Assembly (NCBI GenBank): GCA_034231615.1
Contig: CM067311.1
Coordinates: 15,471,360 to 15,535,359, forward strand
Source: Meghimatium bilineatum
Taxonomy: Eukaryota > Mollusca > Gastropoda > Stylommatophora > Philomycidae
DNA: 64,000 nucleotides
Direction: 5' to 3'
In this document: piece by piece, positions 36,391 to 50,224 of the stretch
How the letters are laid out: each line of letters begins with the position of its first letter
How positions within the stretch are numbered: position 1 is the stretch's first letter
The notes under the pieces: generated by a model
The model's input: only the letters and a program-made list of their open reading frames with translations
The model's database searches: none
What the model was told of the DNA's origin: nothing
Translations under genes and position numbers: made by a program

Positions 36391-37668
36391 ATAAAATAAA
36401 TGATTGTTCCGTTTATGGTTACACATTTTTGTTTTGTTTTCTAATTATTTTGCTAATTAGAAGACATTAATGATGCTCGTGACATGTGAATATATAAAAC
36501 AATAGGAAGAACATTACGGAAAAAGAGAGTAAAAAATGTTCTAACAGCACTTAATATGAAGAAAGAATTATTACGCGAAATAGAGATCAGCCACATACAA
36601 TATTTTGGACACATTAAAAGACATGGCACCCTGTTGAAGACCTTACTTGAGGGAATGGAAGTGAGCAAGAGGTAGGCAGATATACAAGCGGGAGAGTAAC
36701 ATAACAGGATGAACAGGTTAGTCTAGCAGAGTGCACCACCACAACAAGAGGCAAAGGATGTTGGAGGTCTGTTGCAGCCAACCTTCGTTGCGGAGACGGA
36801 ACCTGAAGAGGATGACTCATTAGCAAAGGAAGTGAACTCCAGCTGTATCCTAGGACGCCAGTTGTGTTTTGCTACCCCCGTCTGGTTGATTACAGACGTG
36901 ACAAGAAGCCCAGGGATCTACTGGTCCGGAGACATTTCAAGCCTGACTTCCCCAGAAATGTTGGCAACGTGGACTGCAAGCGCAAAAAATGCTACACCCG
37001 TACCTGTCACACAGAACCGGCCTGTCACTTTCCCCAAAGCCACCTTCACAATTGAATAGTCTCACATGTGTGTCCCGTAACGTCGTCTGCAAACGCTGCA
37101 CGAATACGTATATATGTAAGACTGGAAGGAGGCAATTACTTACGTAAAACACAGGTTTAAAAAAATGTTCCACCAAGACACGACAATCACAGACTATCAC
37201 TAAAACTAGGGAGTTTTAATGAGCAAACAAGATGACATACAAATTACAATACACAAAACATTAACTGTAATTTGTATGTTTTCTTGTTTGCTAATTATAA
37301 CCCCGTAGTGTCTTAGTGGAACATTTGAAGAAAAAAAACAACCGGTGTGTTACTTAGGTTTCACACAGTTACCTTATACTGATTGTCGTATTATATTATA
37401 AATATCGTATTGAATGTTAGCATAAGGGAAACAACTCACATGATATCATGTGAAATGAATGTATGCAAAATAACAAGCTGTAGGAAAGACATATTATCAA
37501 AATCTAATTGATATATTTCTATAATTATATTTCTCCGGGAAATTTCGGATAAATTAGCAGTGTAACAACATATTTTTGAATTACTACTTTAGTATGTTAT
37601 ATATTAATTTGCCACACCGATTCGATTGATTCCGAGGAATGGCCCGTACGTTTATTTCATGTAAAAGC

Positions 37669-37832
37669 ATACTTACCTGGCACAGGAGAAACCGTGATCA
37701 CGAAGGCGATGCTCCCAGGGTGAGGCCCTTCCATTGCACTACGGTTGGGTTGACCCCTGCGATCGCCCCAAATGTGGGCGACTCGAGTGCGTAATTTTTT
37801 CGTAAGGGGGACTGCGTTCGCGCTATCCCCTC
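37669..37832 (+). ncRNA. U1: U1 snRNA gene, array copy 20
   Basis: One change, G to A at position 41, as in copy 3. Confidence 0.95.
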
Positions 37833-39110
37833 ATAAAATAAATGATTGTTCCGTTTATGGTTACACATTTTTGTTTTGTTTTCTAATTATTTTGCTAATT
37901 AGAAGACATTAATGATGCTCGTGACATGTGAATATATAAAACAATAGGAAGAACATTACGGAAAAAGAGAGTAAAAAATGTTCTAACAGCACTTAATATG
38001 AAGAAAGAATTATTACGCGAAATAGAGATCAGCCACATACAATATTTTGGACACATTAAAAGACATGCCACCCTGTTGAAGACCTTACTTGAGGGAATGG
38101 AAGTGAGCAAGAGGTAGGCAGATATACAAGCGGGAGAGTAACATAACAGGATGAACAGGTTAGTCTAGCAGAGTGCACCACCACAACAAGAGGCAAAGGA
38201 TGTTGGAGGTCTGTTGCAGCCAACCTTCGTTGCGGAGACGGAACCTGAAGAGGATGACTCATCAGCAAAGGAAGTGAACTCCAGCTGTATCCTAGGACGC
38301 CAGTTGTGTTTTGCTACCCCCGTCTGGTTGATTACAGACGTGACAAGAAGCCCAGGGATCTACTGGTCCGGAGACATTTCAAGCCTGACTTCCCCAGAAA
38401 TGTTGGCAACGTGGACTGCAAGCGCAAAAAATGCTACACCCGTACCTGTCACACAGAACCGGCCTGTCACTTTCCCCAAAGCCACCTTCACAATTGAATA
38501 GTCTCACATGTGTGTCCCGTAACGTCGTCTGCAAACGCTGCACGAATACGTATATATGTAAGACTGGAAGGAGGCAATTACTTACGTAAAACACAGGTTT
38601 AAAAAAATGTTCCACCAAGACACGACAATCACAGACTATCACTAAAACTAGGGAGTTTTAATGAGCAAACAAGATGACATACAAATTACAATACACAAAA
38701 CATTAACTGTAATTTGTATGTTTTCTTGTTTGCTAATTATAACCCCGTAGTGTCTTAGTGGAACATTTGAAAAAAAACAACAACCGGTGTGTTACTTAGG
38801 TTTCACACAGTTACCTTATACTGATTGTCGTATTATAATATAAATATCGTATTGAATGTTAGCATAAGGGAAACAACTCACATGATATCATGTGAAATGA
38901 ATGTATGCAAAATAACAAGCTGTAGGAAAGACATATTATCAAAATCTAATTGATATATTTCTATAATTATATTTCTCCGGGAAATTTCGGATAAATTAGC
39001 AGTGTAACAACATATTTTTGAATTACTACTTTAGTATGTTATATATTAATGTGCCACACCGATTCGATTGATTCCGAGGAATGGCCCGTACGTTTATTTC
39101 ATGTAAAAGC

Positions 39111-39274
39111 ATACTTACCTGGCACAGGAGAAACCGTGATCACGAAGGCGGTGCTCCCAGGGTGAGGCCCTTCCATTGCACTACGGTTGGGTTGACCCCT
39201 GCGATCGCCCCAAATGTGGGCGACTCGAGTGCGTAATTTTTTCGTAAGGGGGACTGCGTTCGCGCTATCCCCTC
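39111..39274 (+). ncRNA. U1: U1 snRNA gene, array copy 21
   Basis: Identical by eye to the majority U1 sequence. Confidence 0.96.
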
Positions 39275-40552
39275 ATAAAATAAATGATTGTTCCGTTTAT
39301 GGTTACACATTTTTGTTTTGTTTTCTAATTATTTTGCTAATTAGAAGACATTAATGATGCTCGTGACATGTGAATATATAAAACAATAGGAAGAACATTA
39401 CGGAAAAAGAGAGTAAAAAATGTTCTAACAGCACTTAATATGAAGAAAGAATTATTACGCGAAATAGAGATCAGCCACATACAATATTGTGGACACATTA
39501 AAAGACATGCCACCCTGTTGAAGACCTTACTTGAGGGAATGGAAGTGAGCAAGAGGTAGGCAGATATACAAGCGGGAGAGTAACATAACAGGATGAACAG
39601 GTTAGTCTAGCAGAGTGCACCACCACAACAAGAGGCAAAGGATGTTGGAGGTCTGTTGCAGCCAACCTTCGTTGCGGAGACGGAACCTGAAGAGGATGAC
39701 TCATCAGCAAAGGAAGTGAACTCCAGCTGTATCCTAGGACGCCAGTTGTGTTTTGCTACCCCCGTCTGGTTGATTACAGACGTGACAAGAAGCCCAGGGA
39801 TCTACTGGTCCGGAGACATTTCAAGCCTGACTTCCCCAGAAATGTTGGCAACGTGGACTGCAAGCGCAAAAAATGCTACACCCGTACCTGTCACACAGAA
39901 CCGGCCTGTCACTTTCCCCAAAGCCACCTTCACAATTGAATAGTCTCACATGTGTGTCCCGTAACGTCGTCTGCAAACGCTGCACGAATACGTATATATG
40001 TAAGACTGGAAGGAGGCAATTACTTACGTAAAACACAGGTTTAAAAAAATGTTCCACCAAGACACGACAATCACAGACTATCACTAAAACTAGGGAGTTT
40101 TAATGAGCAAACAAGATGACATACAAATTACAATACACAAAACATTAACTGTAATTTGTATGTTTTCTTGTTTGCTAATTATAACCCCGTAGTGTCTTAG
40201 TGGAACATTTGAAAAAAAACAACAACCGGTGTGTTACTTAGGTTTCACACAGTTACCTTATACTGATTGTCGTATTATAATATAAATATCGTATTGAATG
40301 TTAGCATAAGGGAAACAACTCACATGATATCATGTGAAATGAATGTATGCAAAATAACAAGCTGTAGGAAAGACATATTATCAAAATCTAATTGATATAT
40401 TTCTATAATTATATTTCTCCGGGAAATTTCGGATAAATTAGCAGTGTAACAACATATTTTTGAATTACTACTTTAGTATGTTATATATTAATGTGCCACA
40501 CCGATTCGATTGATTCCGAGGAATGGCCCGTACGTTTATTTCATGTAAAAGC

Positions 40553-40716
40553 ATACTTACCTGGCACAGGAGAAACCGTGATCACGAAGGCGGTGCTCCC
40601 AGGGTGAGGCCCTTCCATTGCACTACGGTTGGGTTGACCCCTGCAATCGCCCCAAATGTGGGCGACTCGAGTGCGTAATTTTTTCGTAAGGGGGACTGCG
40701 TTCGCGCTATCCCCTC
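40553..40716 (+). ncRNA. U1: U1 snRNA gene, array copy 22
   Basis: One change, G to A at position 93, shared only with copy 24. Confidence 0.95.
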
Positions 40717-41994
40717 ATAAAATAAATGATTGTTCCGTTTATGGTTACACATTTTTGTTTTGTTTTCTAATTATTTTGCTAATTAGAAGACATTAATGAT
40801 GCTCGTGACATGTGAATATATAAAACAATAGGAAGAACATTACGGAAAAAGAGAGTAAAAAATGTTCTAACAGCACTTAATATGAAGAAAGAATTATTAC
40901 GCGAAATAGAGATCAGCCACATACAATATTGTGGACACATTAAAAGACATGCCACCCTGTTGAAGACCTTACTTGAGGGAATGGAAGTGAGCAAGAGGTA
41001 GGCAGATATACAAGCGGGAGAGTAACATAACAGGATGAACAGGTTAGTCTAGCAGAGTGCACCACCACAACAAGAGGCAAAGGATGTTGGAGGTCTGTTG
41101 CAGCCAACCTTCGTTGCGGAGACGGAACCTGAAGAGGATGACTCATCAGCAAAGGAAGTGAACTCCAGCTGTATCCTAGGACGCCAGTTGTGTTTTGCTA
41201 CCCCCGTCTGGTTGATTACAGACGTGACAAGAAGCCCAGGGATCTACTGGTCCGGAGACATTTCAAGCCTGACTTCCCCAGAAATGTTGGCAACGTGGAC
41301 TGCAAGCGCAAAAAATGCTACACCCGTACCTGTCACACAGAACCGGCCTGTCACTTTCCCCAAAGCCACCTTCACAATTGAATAGTCTCACATGTGTGTC
41401 CCGTAACGTCGTCTGCAAACGCTGCACGAATACGTATATATGTAAGACTGGAAGGAGGCAATTACTTACGTAAAACACAGGTTTAAAAAAATGTTCCACC
41501 AAGACACGACAATCACAGACTATCACTAAAACTAGGGAGTTTTAATGAGCAAACAAGATGACATACAAATTACAATACACAAAACATTAACTGTAATTTG
41601 TATGTTTTCTTGTTTGCTAATTATAACCCCGTAGTGTCTTAGTGGAACATTTGAAAAAAAACAACAACCGGTGTGTTACTTAGGTTTCACACAGTTACCT
41701 TATACTGATTGTCGTATTATAATATAAATATCGTATTGAATGTTAGCATAAGGGAAACAACTCACATGATATCATGTGAAATGAATGTATGCAAAATAAC
41801 AAGCTGTAGGAAAGACATATTATCAAAATCTAATTGATATATTTCTATAATTATATTTCTCCGGGAAATTTCGGATAAATTAGCAGTGTAACAACATATT
41901 TTTGAATTACTACTTTAGTATGTTATATATTAATGTGCCACACCGATTCGATTGATTCCGAGGAATGGCCCGTACGTTTATTTCATGTAAAAGC

Positions 41995-42158
41995 ATACTT
42001 ACCTGGCACAGGAGAAACCGTGATCACGAAGGCGGTGCTCCCAGGGTGAGGCCCTTCCATTGCACTACGGTTGGGTTGACCCCTGCGATCGCCCCAAATG
42101 TGGGCGACTCGAGTGCGTAATTTTTTCGTAAGGGGGACTGCGTTCGCGCTATCCCCTC
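41995..42158 (+). ncRNA. U1: U1 snRNA gene, array copy 23
   Basis: Identical by eye to the majority U1 sequence. Confidence 0.96.
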
Positions 42159-43436
42159 ATAAAATAAATGATTGTTCCGTTTATGGTTACACATTTTTGT
42201 TTTGTTTTCTAATTATTTTGCTAATTAGAAGACATTAATGATGCTCGTGACATGTGAATATATAAAACAATAGGAAGAACATTACGGAAAAAGAGAGTAA
42301 AAAATGTTCTAACAGCACTTAATATGAAGAAAGAATTATTACGCGAAATAGAGATCAGCCACATACAATATTGTGGACACATTAAAAGACATGCCACCCT
42401 GTTGAAGACCTTACTTGAGGGAATGGAAGTGAGCAAGAGGTAGGCAGATATACAAGCGGGAGAGTAACATAACAGGATGAACAGGTTAGTCTAGCAGAGT
42501 GCACCACCACAACAAGAGGCAAAGGATGTTGGAGGTCTGTTGCAGCCAACCTTCGTTGCGGAGACGGAACCTGAAGAGGATGACTCATCAGCAAAGGAAG
42601 TGAACTCCAGCTGTATCCTAGGACGCCAGTTGTGTTTTGCTACCCCCGTCTGGTTGATTACAGACGTGACAAGAAGCCCAGGGATCTACTGGTCCGGAGA
42701 CATTTCAAGCCTGACTTCCCCAGAAATGTTGGCAACGTGGACTGCAAGCGCAAAAAATGCTACACCCGTACCTGTCACACAGAACCGGCCTGTCACTTTC
42801 CCCAAAGCCACCTTCACAATTGAATAGTCTCACATGTGTGTCCCGTAACGTCGTCTGCAAACGCTGCACGAATACGTATATATGTAAGACTGGAAGGAGG
42901 CAATTACTTACGTAAAACACAGGTTTAAAAAAATGTTCCACCAAGACACGACAATCACAGACTATCACTAAAACTAGGGAGTTTTAATGAGCAAACAAGA
43001 TGACATACAAATTACAATACACAAAACATTAACTGTAATTTGTATGTTTTCTTGTTTGCTAATTATAACCCCGTAGTGTCTTAGTGGAACATTTGAAAAA
43101 AAACAACAACCGGTGTGTTACTTAGGTTTCACACAGTTACCTTATACTGATTGTCGTATTATAATATAAATATCGTATTGAATGTTAGCATAAGGGAAAC
43201 AACTCACATGATATCATGTGAAATGAATGTATGCAAAATAACAAGCTGTAGGAAAGACATATTATCAAAATCTAATTGATATATTTCTATAATTATATTT
43301 CTCCGGGAAATTTCGGATAAATTAGCAGTGTAACAACATATTTTTGAATTACTACTTTAGTATGTTATATATTAATGTGCCACACCGATTCGATTGATTC
43401 CGAGGAATGGCCCGTACGTTTATTTCATGTAAAAGC

Positions 43437-43600
43437 ATACTTACCTGGCACAGGAGAAACCGTGATCACGAAGGCGGTGCTCCCAGGGTGAGGCCCTTCC
43501 ATTGCACTACGGTTGGGTTGACCCCTGCAATCGCCCCAAATGTGGGCGACTCGAGTGCGTAATTTTTTCGTAAGGGGGACTGCGTTCGCGCTATCCCCTC
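43437..43600 (+). ncRNA. U1: U1 snRNA gene, array copy 24
   Basis: One change, G to A at position 93, shared only with copy 22, two units to the left. Confidence 0.95.
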
Positions 43601-44878
43601 ATAAAATAAATGATTGTTCCGTTTATGGTTACACATTTTTGTTTTGTTTTCTAATTATTTTGCTAATTAGAAGACATTAATGATGCTCGTGACATGTGAA
43701 TATATAAAACAATAGGAAGAACATTACGGAAAAAGAGAGTAAAAAATGTTCTAACAGCACTTAATATGAAGAAAGAATTATTACGCGAAATAGAGATCAG
43801 CCACATACAATATTGTGGACACATTAAAAGACATGCCACCCTGTTGAAGACCTTACTTGAGGGAATGGAAGTGAGCAAGAGGTAGGCAGATATACAAGCG
43901 GGAGAGTAACATAACAGGATGAACAGGTTAGTCTAGCAGAGTGCACCACCACAACAAGAGGCAAAGGATGTTGGAGGTCTGTTGCAGCCAACCTTCGTTG
44001 CGGAGACGGAACCTGAAGAGGATGACTCATCAGCGAAGGAAGTGAACTCCAGCTGTATCCTAGGACGCCAGTTGTGTTTTGCTACCCCCGTCTGGTTGAT
44101 TACAGACGTGACAAGAAGCCCAGGGATCTACTGGTCCGGAGACATTTCAAGCCTGACTTCCCCAGAAATGTTGGCAACGTGGACTGCAAGCGCAAAAAAT
44201 GCTACACCCGTACCTGTCACACAGAACCGGCCTGTCACTTTCCCCAAAGCCACCTTCACAATTGAATAGTCTCACATGTGTGTCCCGTAACGTCGTCTGC
44301 AAACGCTGCACGAATACGTATATATGTAAGACTGGAAGGAGGCAATTACTTACGTAAAACACAGGTTTAAAAAAATGTTCCACCAAGACACGACAATCAC
44401 AGACTATCACTAAAACTAGGGAGTTTTAATGAGCAAACAAGATGACATACAAATTACAATACACAAAACATTAACTGTAATTTGTATGTTTTCTTGTTTG
44501 CTAATTATAACCCCGTAGTGTCTTAGTGGAACATTTGAAAAAAAACAACAACCGGTGTGTTACTTAGGTTTCACACAGTTACCTTATACTGATTGTCGTA
44601 TTATAATATAAATATCGTATTGAATGTTAGCATAAGGGAAACAACTCACATGATATCATGTGAAATGAATGTATGCAAAATAACAAGCTGTAGGAAAGAC
44701 ATATTATCAAAATCTAATTGATATATTTCTATAATTATATTTCTCCGGGAAATTTCGGATAAATTAGCAGTGTAACAACATATTTTTGAATTACTACTTT
44801 AGTATGTTATATATTAATTTGCCACACCGATTCGATTGATTCCGAGGAATGGCCCGTACGTTTATTTCATGTAAAAGC

Positions 44879-45042
44879 ATACTTACCTGGCACAGGAGAA
44901 ACCGTGATCACGAAGGCGGTGCTCCCAGGGTGAGGCCCTTCCATTGCACTACGGTTGGGTTGACCCCTGCGATCGCCCCAAATGTGGGCGACTCGAGTGC
45001 GTAATTTTTTCGTAAGGGGGACTGCGTTCGCGCTATCCCCTC
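44879..45042 (+). ncRNA. U1: U1 snRNA gene, array copy 25
   Basis: Identical by eye to the majority U1 sequence. Confidence 0.96.
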
Positions 45043-46320
45043 ATAAAATAAATGATTGTTCCGTTTATGGTTACACATTTTTGTTTTGTTTTCTAATTAT
45101 TTTGCTAATTAGAAGACATTAATGATGCTCGTGACATGTGAATATATAAAACAATAGGAAGAACATTACGGAAAAAGAGAGTAAAAAATGTTCTAACAGC
45201 ACTTAATATGAAGAAAGAATTATTACGCGAAATAGAGATCAGCCACATACAATATTGTGGACACATTAAAAGACATGCCACCCTGTTGAAGACCTTACTT
45301 GAGGGAATGGAAGTGAGCAAGAGGTAGGCAGATATACAAGCGGGAGAGTAACATAACAGGATGAACAGGTTAGTCTAGCAGAGTGCACCACCACAACAAG
45401 AGGCAAAGGATGTTGGAGGTCTGTTGCAGCCAACCTTCGTTGCGGAGACGGAACCTGAAGAGGATGACTCATCAGCAAAGGAAGTGAACTCCAGCTGTAT
45501 CCTAGGACGCCAGTTGTGTTTTGCTACCCCCGTCTGGTTGATTACAGACGTGACAAGAAGCCCAGGGATCTACTGGTCCGGAGACATTTCAAGCCTGACT
45601 TCCCCAGAAATGTTGGCAACGTGGACTGCAAGCGCAAAAAATGCTACACCCGTACCTGTCACACAGAACCGGCCTGTCACTTTCCCCAAAGCCACCTTCA
45701 CAATTGAATAGTCTCACATGTGTGTCCCGTAACGTCGTCTGCAAACGCTGCACGAATACGTATATATGTAAGACTGGAAGGAGGCAATTACTTACGTAAA
45801 ACACAGGTTTAAAAAAATGTTCCACCAAGACACGACAATCACAGACTATCACTAAAACTAGGGAGTTTTAATGAGCAAACAAGATGACATACAAATTACA
45901 ATACACAAAACATTAACTGTAATTTGTATGTTTTCTTGTTTGCTAATTATAACCCCGTAGTGTCTTAGTGGAACATTTGAAAAAAAACAACAACCGGTGT
46001 GTTACTTAGGTTTCACACAGTTACCTTATACTGATTGTCGTATTATAATATAAATATCGTATTGAATGTTAGCATAAGGGAAACAACTCACATGATATCA
46101 TGTGAAATGAATGTATGCAAAATAACAAGCTGTAGGAAAGACATATTATCAAAATCTAATTGATATATTTCTATAATTATATTTCTCCGGGAAATTTCGG
46201 ATAAATTAGCAGTGTAACAACATATTTTTGAATTACTACTTTAGTATGTTATATATTAATTTGCCACACCGATTCGATTGATTCCGAGGAATGGCCCGTA
46301 CGTTTATTTCATGTAAAAGC

Positions 46321-46484
46321 ATACTTACCTGGCACAGGAGAAACCGTGATCACGAAGGCGGTGCTCCCAGGGTGAGGCCCTTCCATTGCACTACGGTTGG
46401 GTTGACCCCTGCGATCGCCCCAAATGTGGGCGACTCGAGTGCGTAATTTTTTCGTAAGGGGGACTGCGTTCGCGCTATCCCCTC
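46321..46484 (+). ncRNA. U1: U1 snRNA gene, array copy 26
   Basis: Identical by eye to the majority U1. Its unit shares two private spacer changes with the unit of copy 27. Confidence 0.96.
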
Positions 46485-47762
46485 ATAAAATAAATGATTG
46501 TTCCGTTTATGGTTACACATTTTTGTTTTGTTTTCTAATTATTTTGCTAATTAGAAGACATTAATGATGCTCGTGACATGTGAATATATAAAACAATAGG
46601 AAGAACATTACGGAAAAAGAGAGTAAAAAATGTTCTAACAGCACTTAATATGAAGAAAGAATTATTACGCGAAATAGAGATCAGCCACATACAATATTTT
46701 GGACACATTAAAAGACATGGCACCCTGTTGAAGACCTTACTTGAGGGAATGGAAGTGAGCAAGAGGTAGGCAGATATACAAGCGGGAGAGTAACATAACA
46801 GGATGAACAGGTTAGTCTAGCTGAGTGCACCACCACAACAAGAGGCAAAGGATGTTGGAGGTCTGTTGCAGCCAACCTTCGTTGCGGAGACGGAACCTGA
46901 AGAGGATGACTCATCAGCAAAGGAAGTGAACTCCAGCTGTATCCTAGGACGCCAGTTGTGTTTTGCTACCCCCGTCTGGTTGATTACAGACGTGACAAGA
47001 AGCCCAGGGATCTACTGGTCCGGAGACATTTCAAGCCTGACTTCCCCAGAAATGTTGGCAACGTGGACTGCAAGCGCAAAAAATGCTACACCCGTACCTG
47101 TCACACAGAACCGGCCTGTCACTTTCCCCAAAGCCACCTTCACAATTGAATAGTCTCACATGTGTGTCCCGTAACGTCGTCTGCAAACGCTGCACGAATA
47201 CGTATATATGTAAGACTGGAAGGAGGCAATTACTTACGTAAAACACAGGTTTAAAAAAATGTTCCACCAAGACACGACAATCACTGACTATCACTAAAAC
47301 TAGGGAGTTTTAATGAGCAAACAAGATGACATACAAATTACAATACACAAAACATTAACTGTAATTTGTATGTTTTCTTGTTTGCTAATTATAACCCCGT
47401 AGTGTCTTAGTGGAACATTTGAAAAAAAACAACAACCGGTGTGTTACTTAGGTTTCACACAGTTACCTTATACTGATTGTCGTATTATAATATAAATATC
47501 GTATTGAATGTTAGCATAAGGGAAACAACTCACATGATATCATGTGAAATGAATGTATGCAAAATAACAAGCTGTAGGAAAGACATATTATCAAAATCTA
47601 ATTGATATATTTCTATAATTATATTTCTCCGAGAAATTTCGGATAAATTAGCAGTGTAACAACATATTTTTGAATTACTACTTTAGTATGTTATATATTA
47701 ATTTGCCACACCGATTCGATTGATTCCGAGGAATGGCCCGTACGTTTATTTCATGTAAAAGC

Positions 47763-47926
47763 ATACTTACCTGGCACAGGAGAAACCGTGATCACGAAGG
47801 CGGTGCTCCCAGGGTGAGGCCCTTCCATTGCACTACGGTTGGGTTGACCCCTGCGATCGCCCCAAATGTGGGCGACTCGAGTGCGTAATTTTTTCGTAAG
47901 GGGGACTGCGTTCGCGCTATCCCCTC
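47763..47926 (+). ncRNA. U1: U1 snRNA gene, array copy 27
   Basis: Identical by eye to the majority U1 sequence. Confidence 0.96.
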
Positions 47927-49204
47927 ATAAAATAAATGATTGTTCCGTTTATGGTTACACATTTTTGTTTTGTTTTCTAATTATTTTGCTAATTAGAAGA
48001 CATTAATGATGCTCGTGACATGTGAATATATAAAACAATAGGAAGAACATTACGGAAAAAGAGAGTAAAAAATGTTCTAACAGCACTTAATATGAAGAAA
48101 GAATTATTACGCGAAATAGAGATCAGCCACATACAATATTTTGGACACATTAAAAGACATGGCACCCTGTTGAAGACCTTACTTGAGGGAATGGAAGTGA
48201 GCAAGAGGTAGGCAGATATACAAGCGGGAGAGTAACATAACAGGATGAACAGGTTAGTCTAGCTGAGTGCACCACCACAACAAGAGGCAAAGGATGTTGG
48301 AGGTCTGTTGCAGCCAACCTTCGTTGCGGAGACGGAACCTGAAGAGGATGACTCATCAGCAAAGGAAGTGAACTCCAGCTGTATCCTAGGACGCCAGTTG
48401 TGTTTTGCTACCCCCGTCTGGTTGATTACAGACGTGACAAGAAGCCCAGGGATCTACTGGTCCGGAGACATTTCAAGCCTGACTTCCCCAGAAATGTTGG
48501 CAACGTGGACTGCAAGCGCAAAAAATGCTACACCCGTACCTGTCACACAGAACCGGCCTGTCACTTTCCCCAAAGCCACCTTCACAATTGAATAGTCTCA
48601 CATGTGTGTCCCGTAACGTCGTCTGCAAACGCTGCACGAATACGTATATATGTAAGACTGGAAGGAGGCAATTACTTACGTAAAACACAGGTTTAAAAAA
48701 ATGTTCCACCAAGACACGACAATCACTGACTATCACTAAAACTAGGGAGTTTTAATGAGCAAACAAGATGACATACAAATTACAATACACAAAACATTAA
48801 CTGTAATTTGTATGTTTTCTTGTTTGCTAATTATAACCCCGTAGTGTCTTAGTGGAACATTTGAAAAAAAACAACAACCGGTGTGTTACTTAGGTTTCAC
48901 ACAGTTACCTTATACTGATTGTCGTATTATAATATAAATATCGTATTGAATGTTAGCATAAGGGAAACAACTCACATGATATCATGTGAAATGAATGTAT
49001 GCAAAATAACAAGCTGTAGGAAAGACATATTATCAAAATCTAATTGATATATTTCTATAATTATATTTCTCCGGGAAATTTCGGATAAATTAGCAGTGTA
49101 ACAACATATTTTTGAATTACTACTTTAGTATGTTATATATTAATTTGCCACACCGATTCGATTGATTCCGAGGAATGGCCCGTACGTTTATTTCATGTAA
49201 AAGC

Positions 49205-49368
49205 ATACTTACCTGGCACAGGAGAAACCGTGATCACGAAGGCGGTGCTCCCAGGGTGAGGCCCTTCCATTGCACTACGGTTGGGTTGACCCCTGCGATC
49301 GCCCCAAATGTGGGCGACTCGAGTGCGTAATTTTTTCGTAAGGGGGACTGCGTTCGCGCTATCCCCTC
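49205..49368 (+). ncRNA. U1: U1 snRNA gene, array copy 28 (last)
   Basis: Identical by eye to the majority U1. Its unit has several private spacer changes, for example near 49396, 49495, 50079 and 50100, and is truncated at 50122. Confidence 0.96.
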
Positions 49369-50122
49369 ATAAAATAAATGATTGTTCCGTTTATGTTTAC
49401 ACATTTTTGTTTTGTTTTCTAATTATTTTGCTAATTAGAAGACATTAATGATGCTCGTGACATGTGAATATATAAAACAATAGGAAGAACATTATGGAAA
49501 AAGAGAGTAAAAAAGGTTCTAACAGCACTTAATATGAAGAAAGAATTATTACGCGAAATAGAGATCAGCCACATACAATATTTTGGACACATTAAAAGAC
49601 ATGACACCCTGTTGAAGACCTTACTTGAGGGAATGGAAGTGAGCAAGAGGTAGGCAGATATACAAGCGGGAGAGTAACATAACAGGATGAACAGGTTAGT
49701 CTAGCAGAGTGCACCACCACAACAAGAGGCAAAGGATGTTGGAGGTCTGTTGCAGCCAACCTTCGTTGCGGAGACGGAACCTGAAGAGGATGACTCATTA
49801 GCAAAGGAAGTGAACTCCAGCTGTATCCTAGGACGCCAGTTGTGTTTTGCTACCCCCGTCTGGTTGATTACAGACGTGACAAGAAGCCCAGGGATCTACT
49901 GGTCCGGAGACATTTCAAGCCTGACTTCCCCAGAAATGTTGGCAACGTGGACTGCAAGCGCAAAAAATGCTACACCCGTACCTGTCACACAGAACCGGCC
50001 TGTCACTTTCCCCAAAGCCACCTTCACAATTGAATAGTCTCACATGTGTGTCCCGTAACGTCGTCTGCAAACGCTGCATGAATACGTATATATGTAAGAG
50101 TGGAAGGAGGCAATTACTTACG

Positions 50123-50224
50123 GTCCTCTGATTACCCTCATAACGATCTTATTTAGCCACACCCCTCTTGACATGGTGTTCCTGTAGCCTGTTTAGGGTT
50201 GCAGATTCAAAAGCATTTGTTACA
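50123..50224. other. Right junction of the U1 array
   Basis: Unit homology stops after ATTACTTACG at 50122 and the following sequence does not occur in the unit. Confidence 0.7.

Larger units (their letters stand above)
9995..50122 (+). repeat. Tandem array of 28 U1 snRNA units, 1442-bp period
   Basis: The same 1442-bp unit is repeated head to tail about 27.8 times. All 27 intervals between U1 5' ends are exactly 1442 bp, so units differ by substitutions and not by net length. Order within a unit, using unit 1: upstream/promoter region 9995-10270, U1 gene 10271-10434, AT-rich spacer, LINE C-terminal remnant about 10500-10740, Penelope-like remnant about 10800-11195, foldback element 11208-11369, short spacer. 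Homology to the unit starts near 9995 and stops at 50122, just after the Penelope-like remnant, so the last unit lacks the foldback. Tandem U1 gene clusters homogenised by concerted evolution are known in some animals, such as sea urchins and frogs. The short open frames that recur in each unit are treated as incidental. Confidence 0.97.

Noticed and set aside
10497-50037. Families of 63-, 70-, 71-, 87- and 95-aa open frames repeated in every unit
   Set aside because: They arise from copying one 1442-bp unit, overlap each other on both strands, and coincide with LINE and Penelope-like remnants in wrong frames. Their conservation follows from DNA identity.
9995-50122. CRISPR-like or satellite DNA interpretation of the tandem array
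   Set aside because: There are no short repeats with unique spacers. The unit contains a complete U1 gene, so it is a gene array and not a simple satellite.
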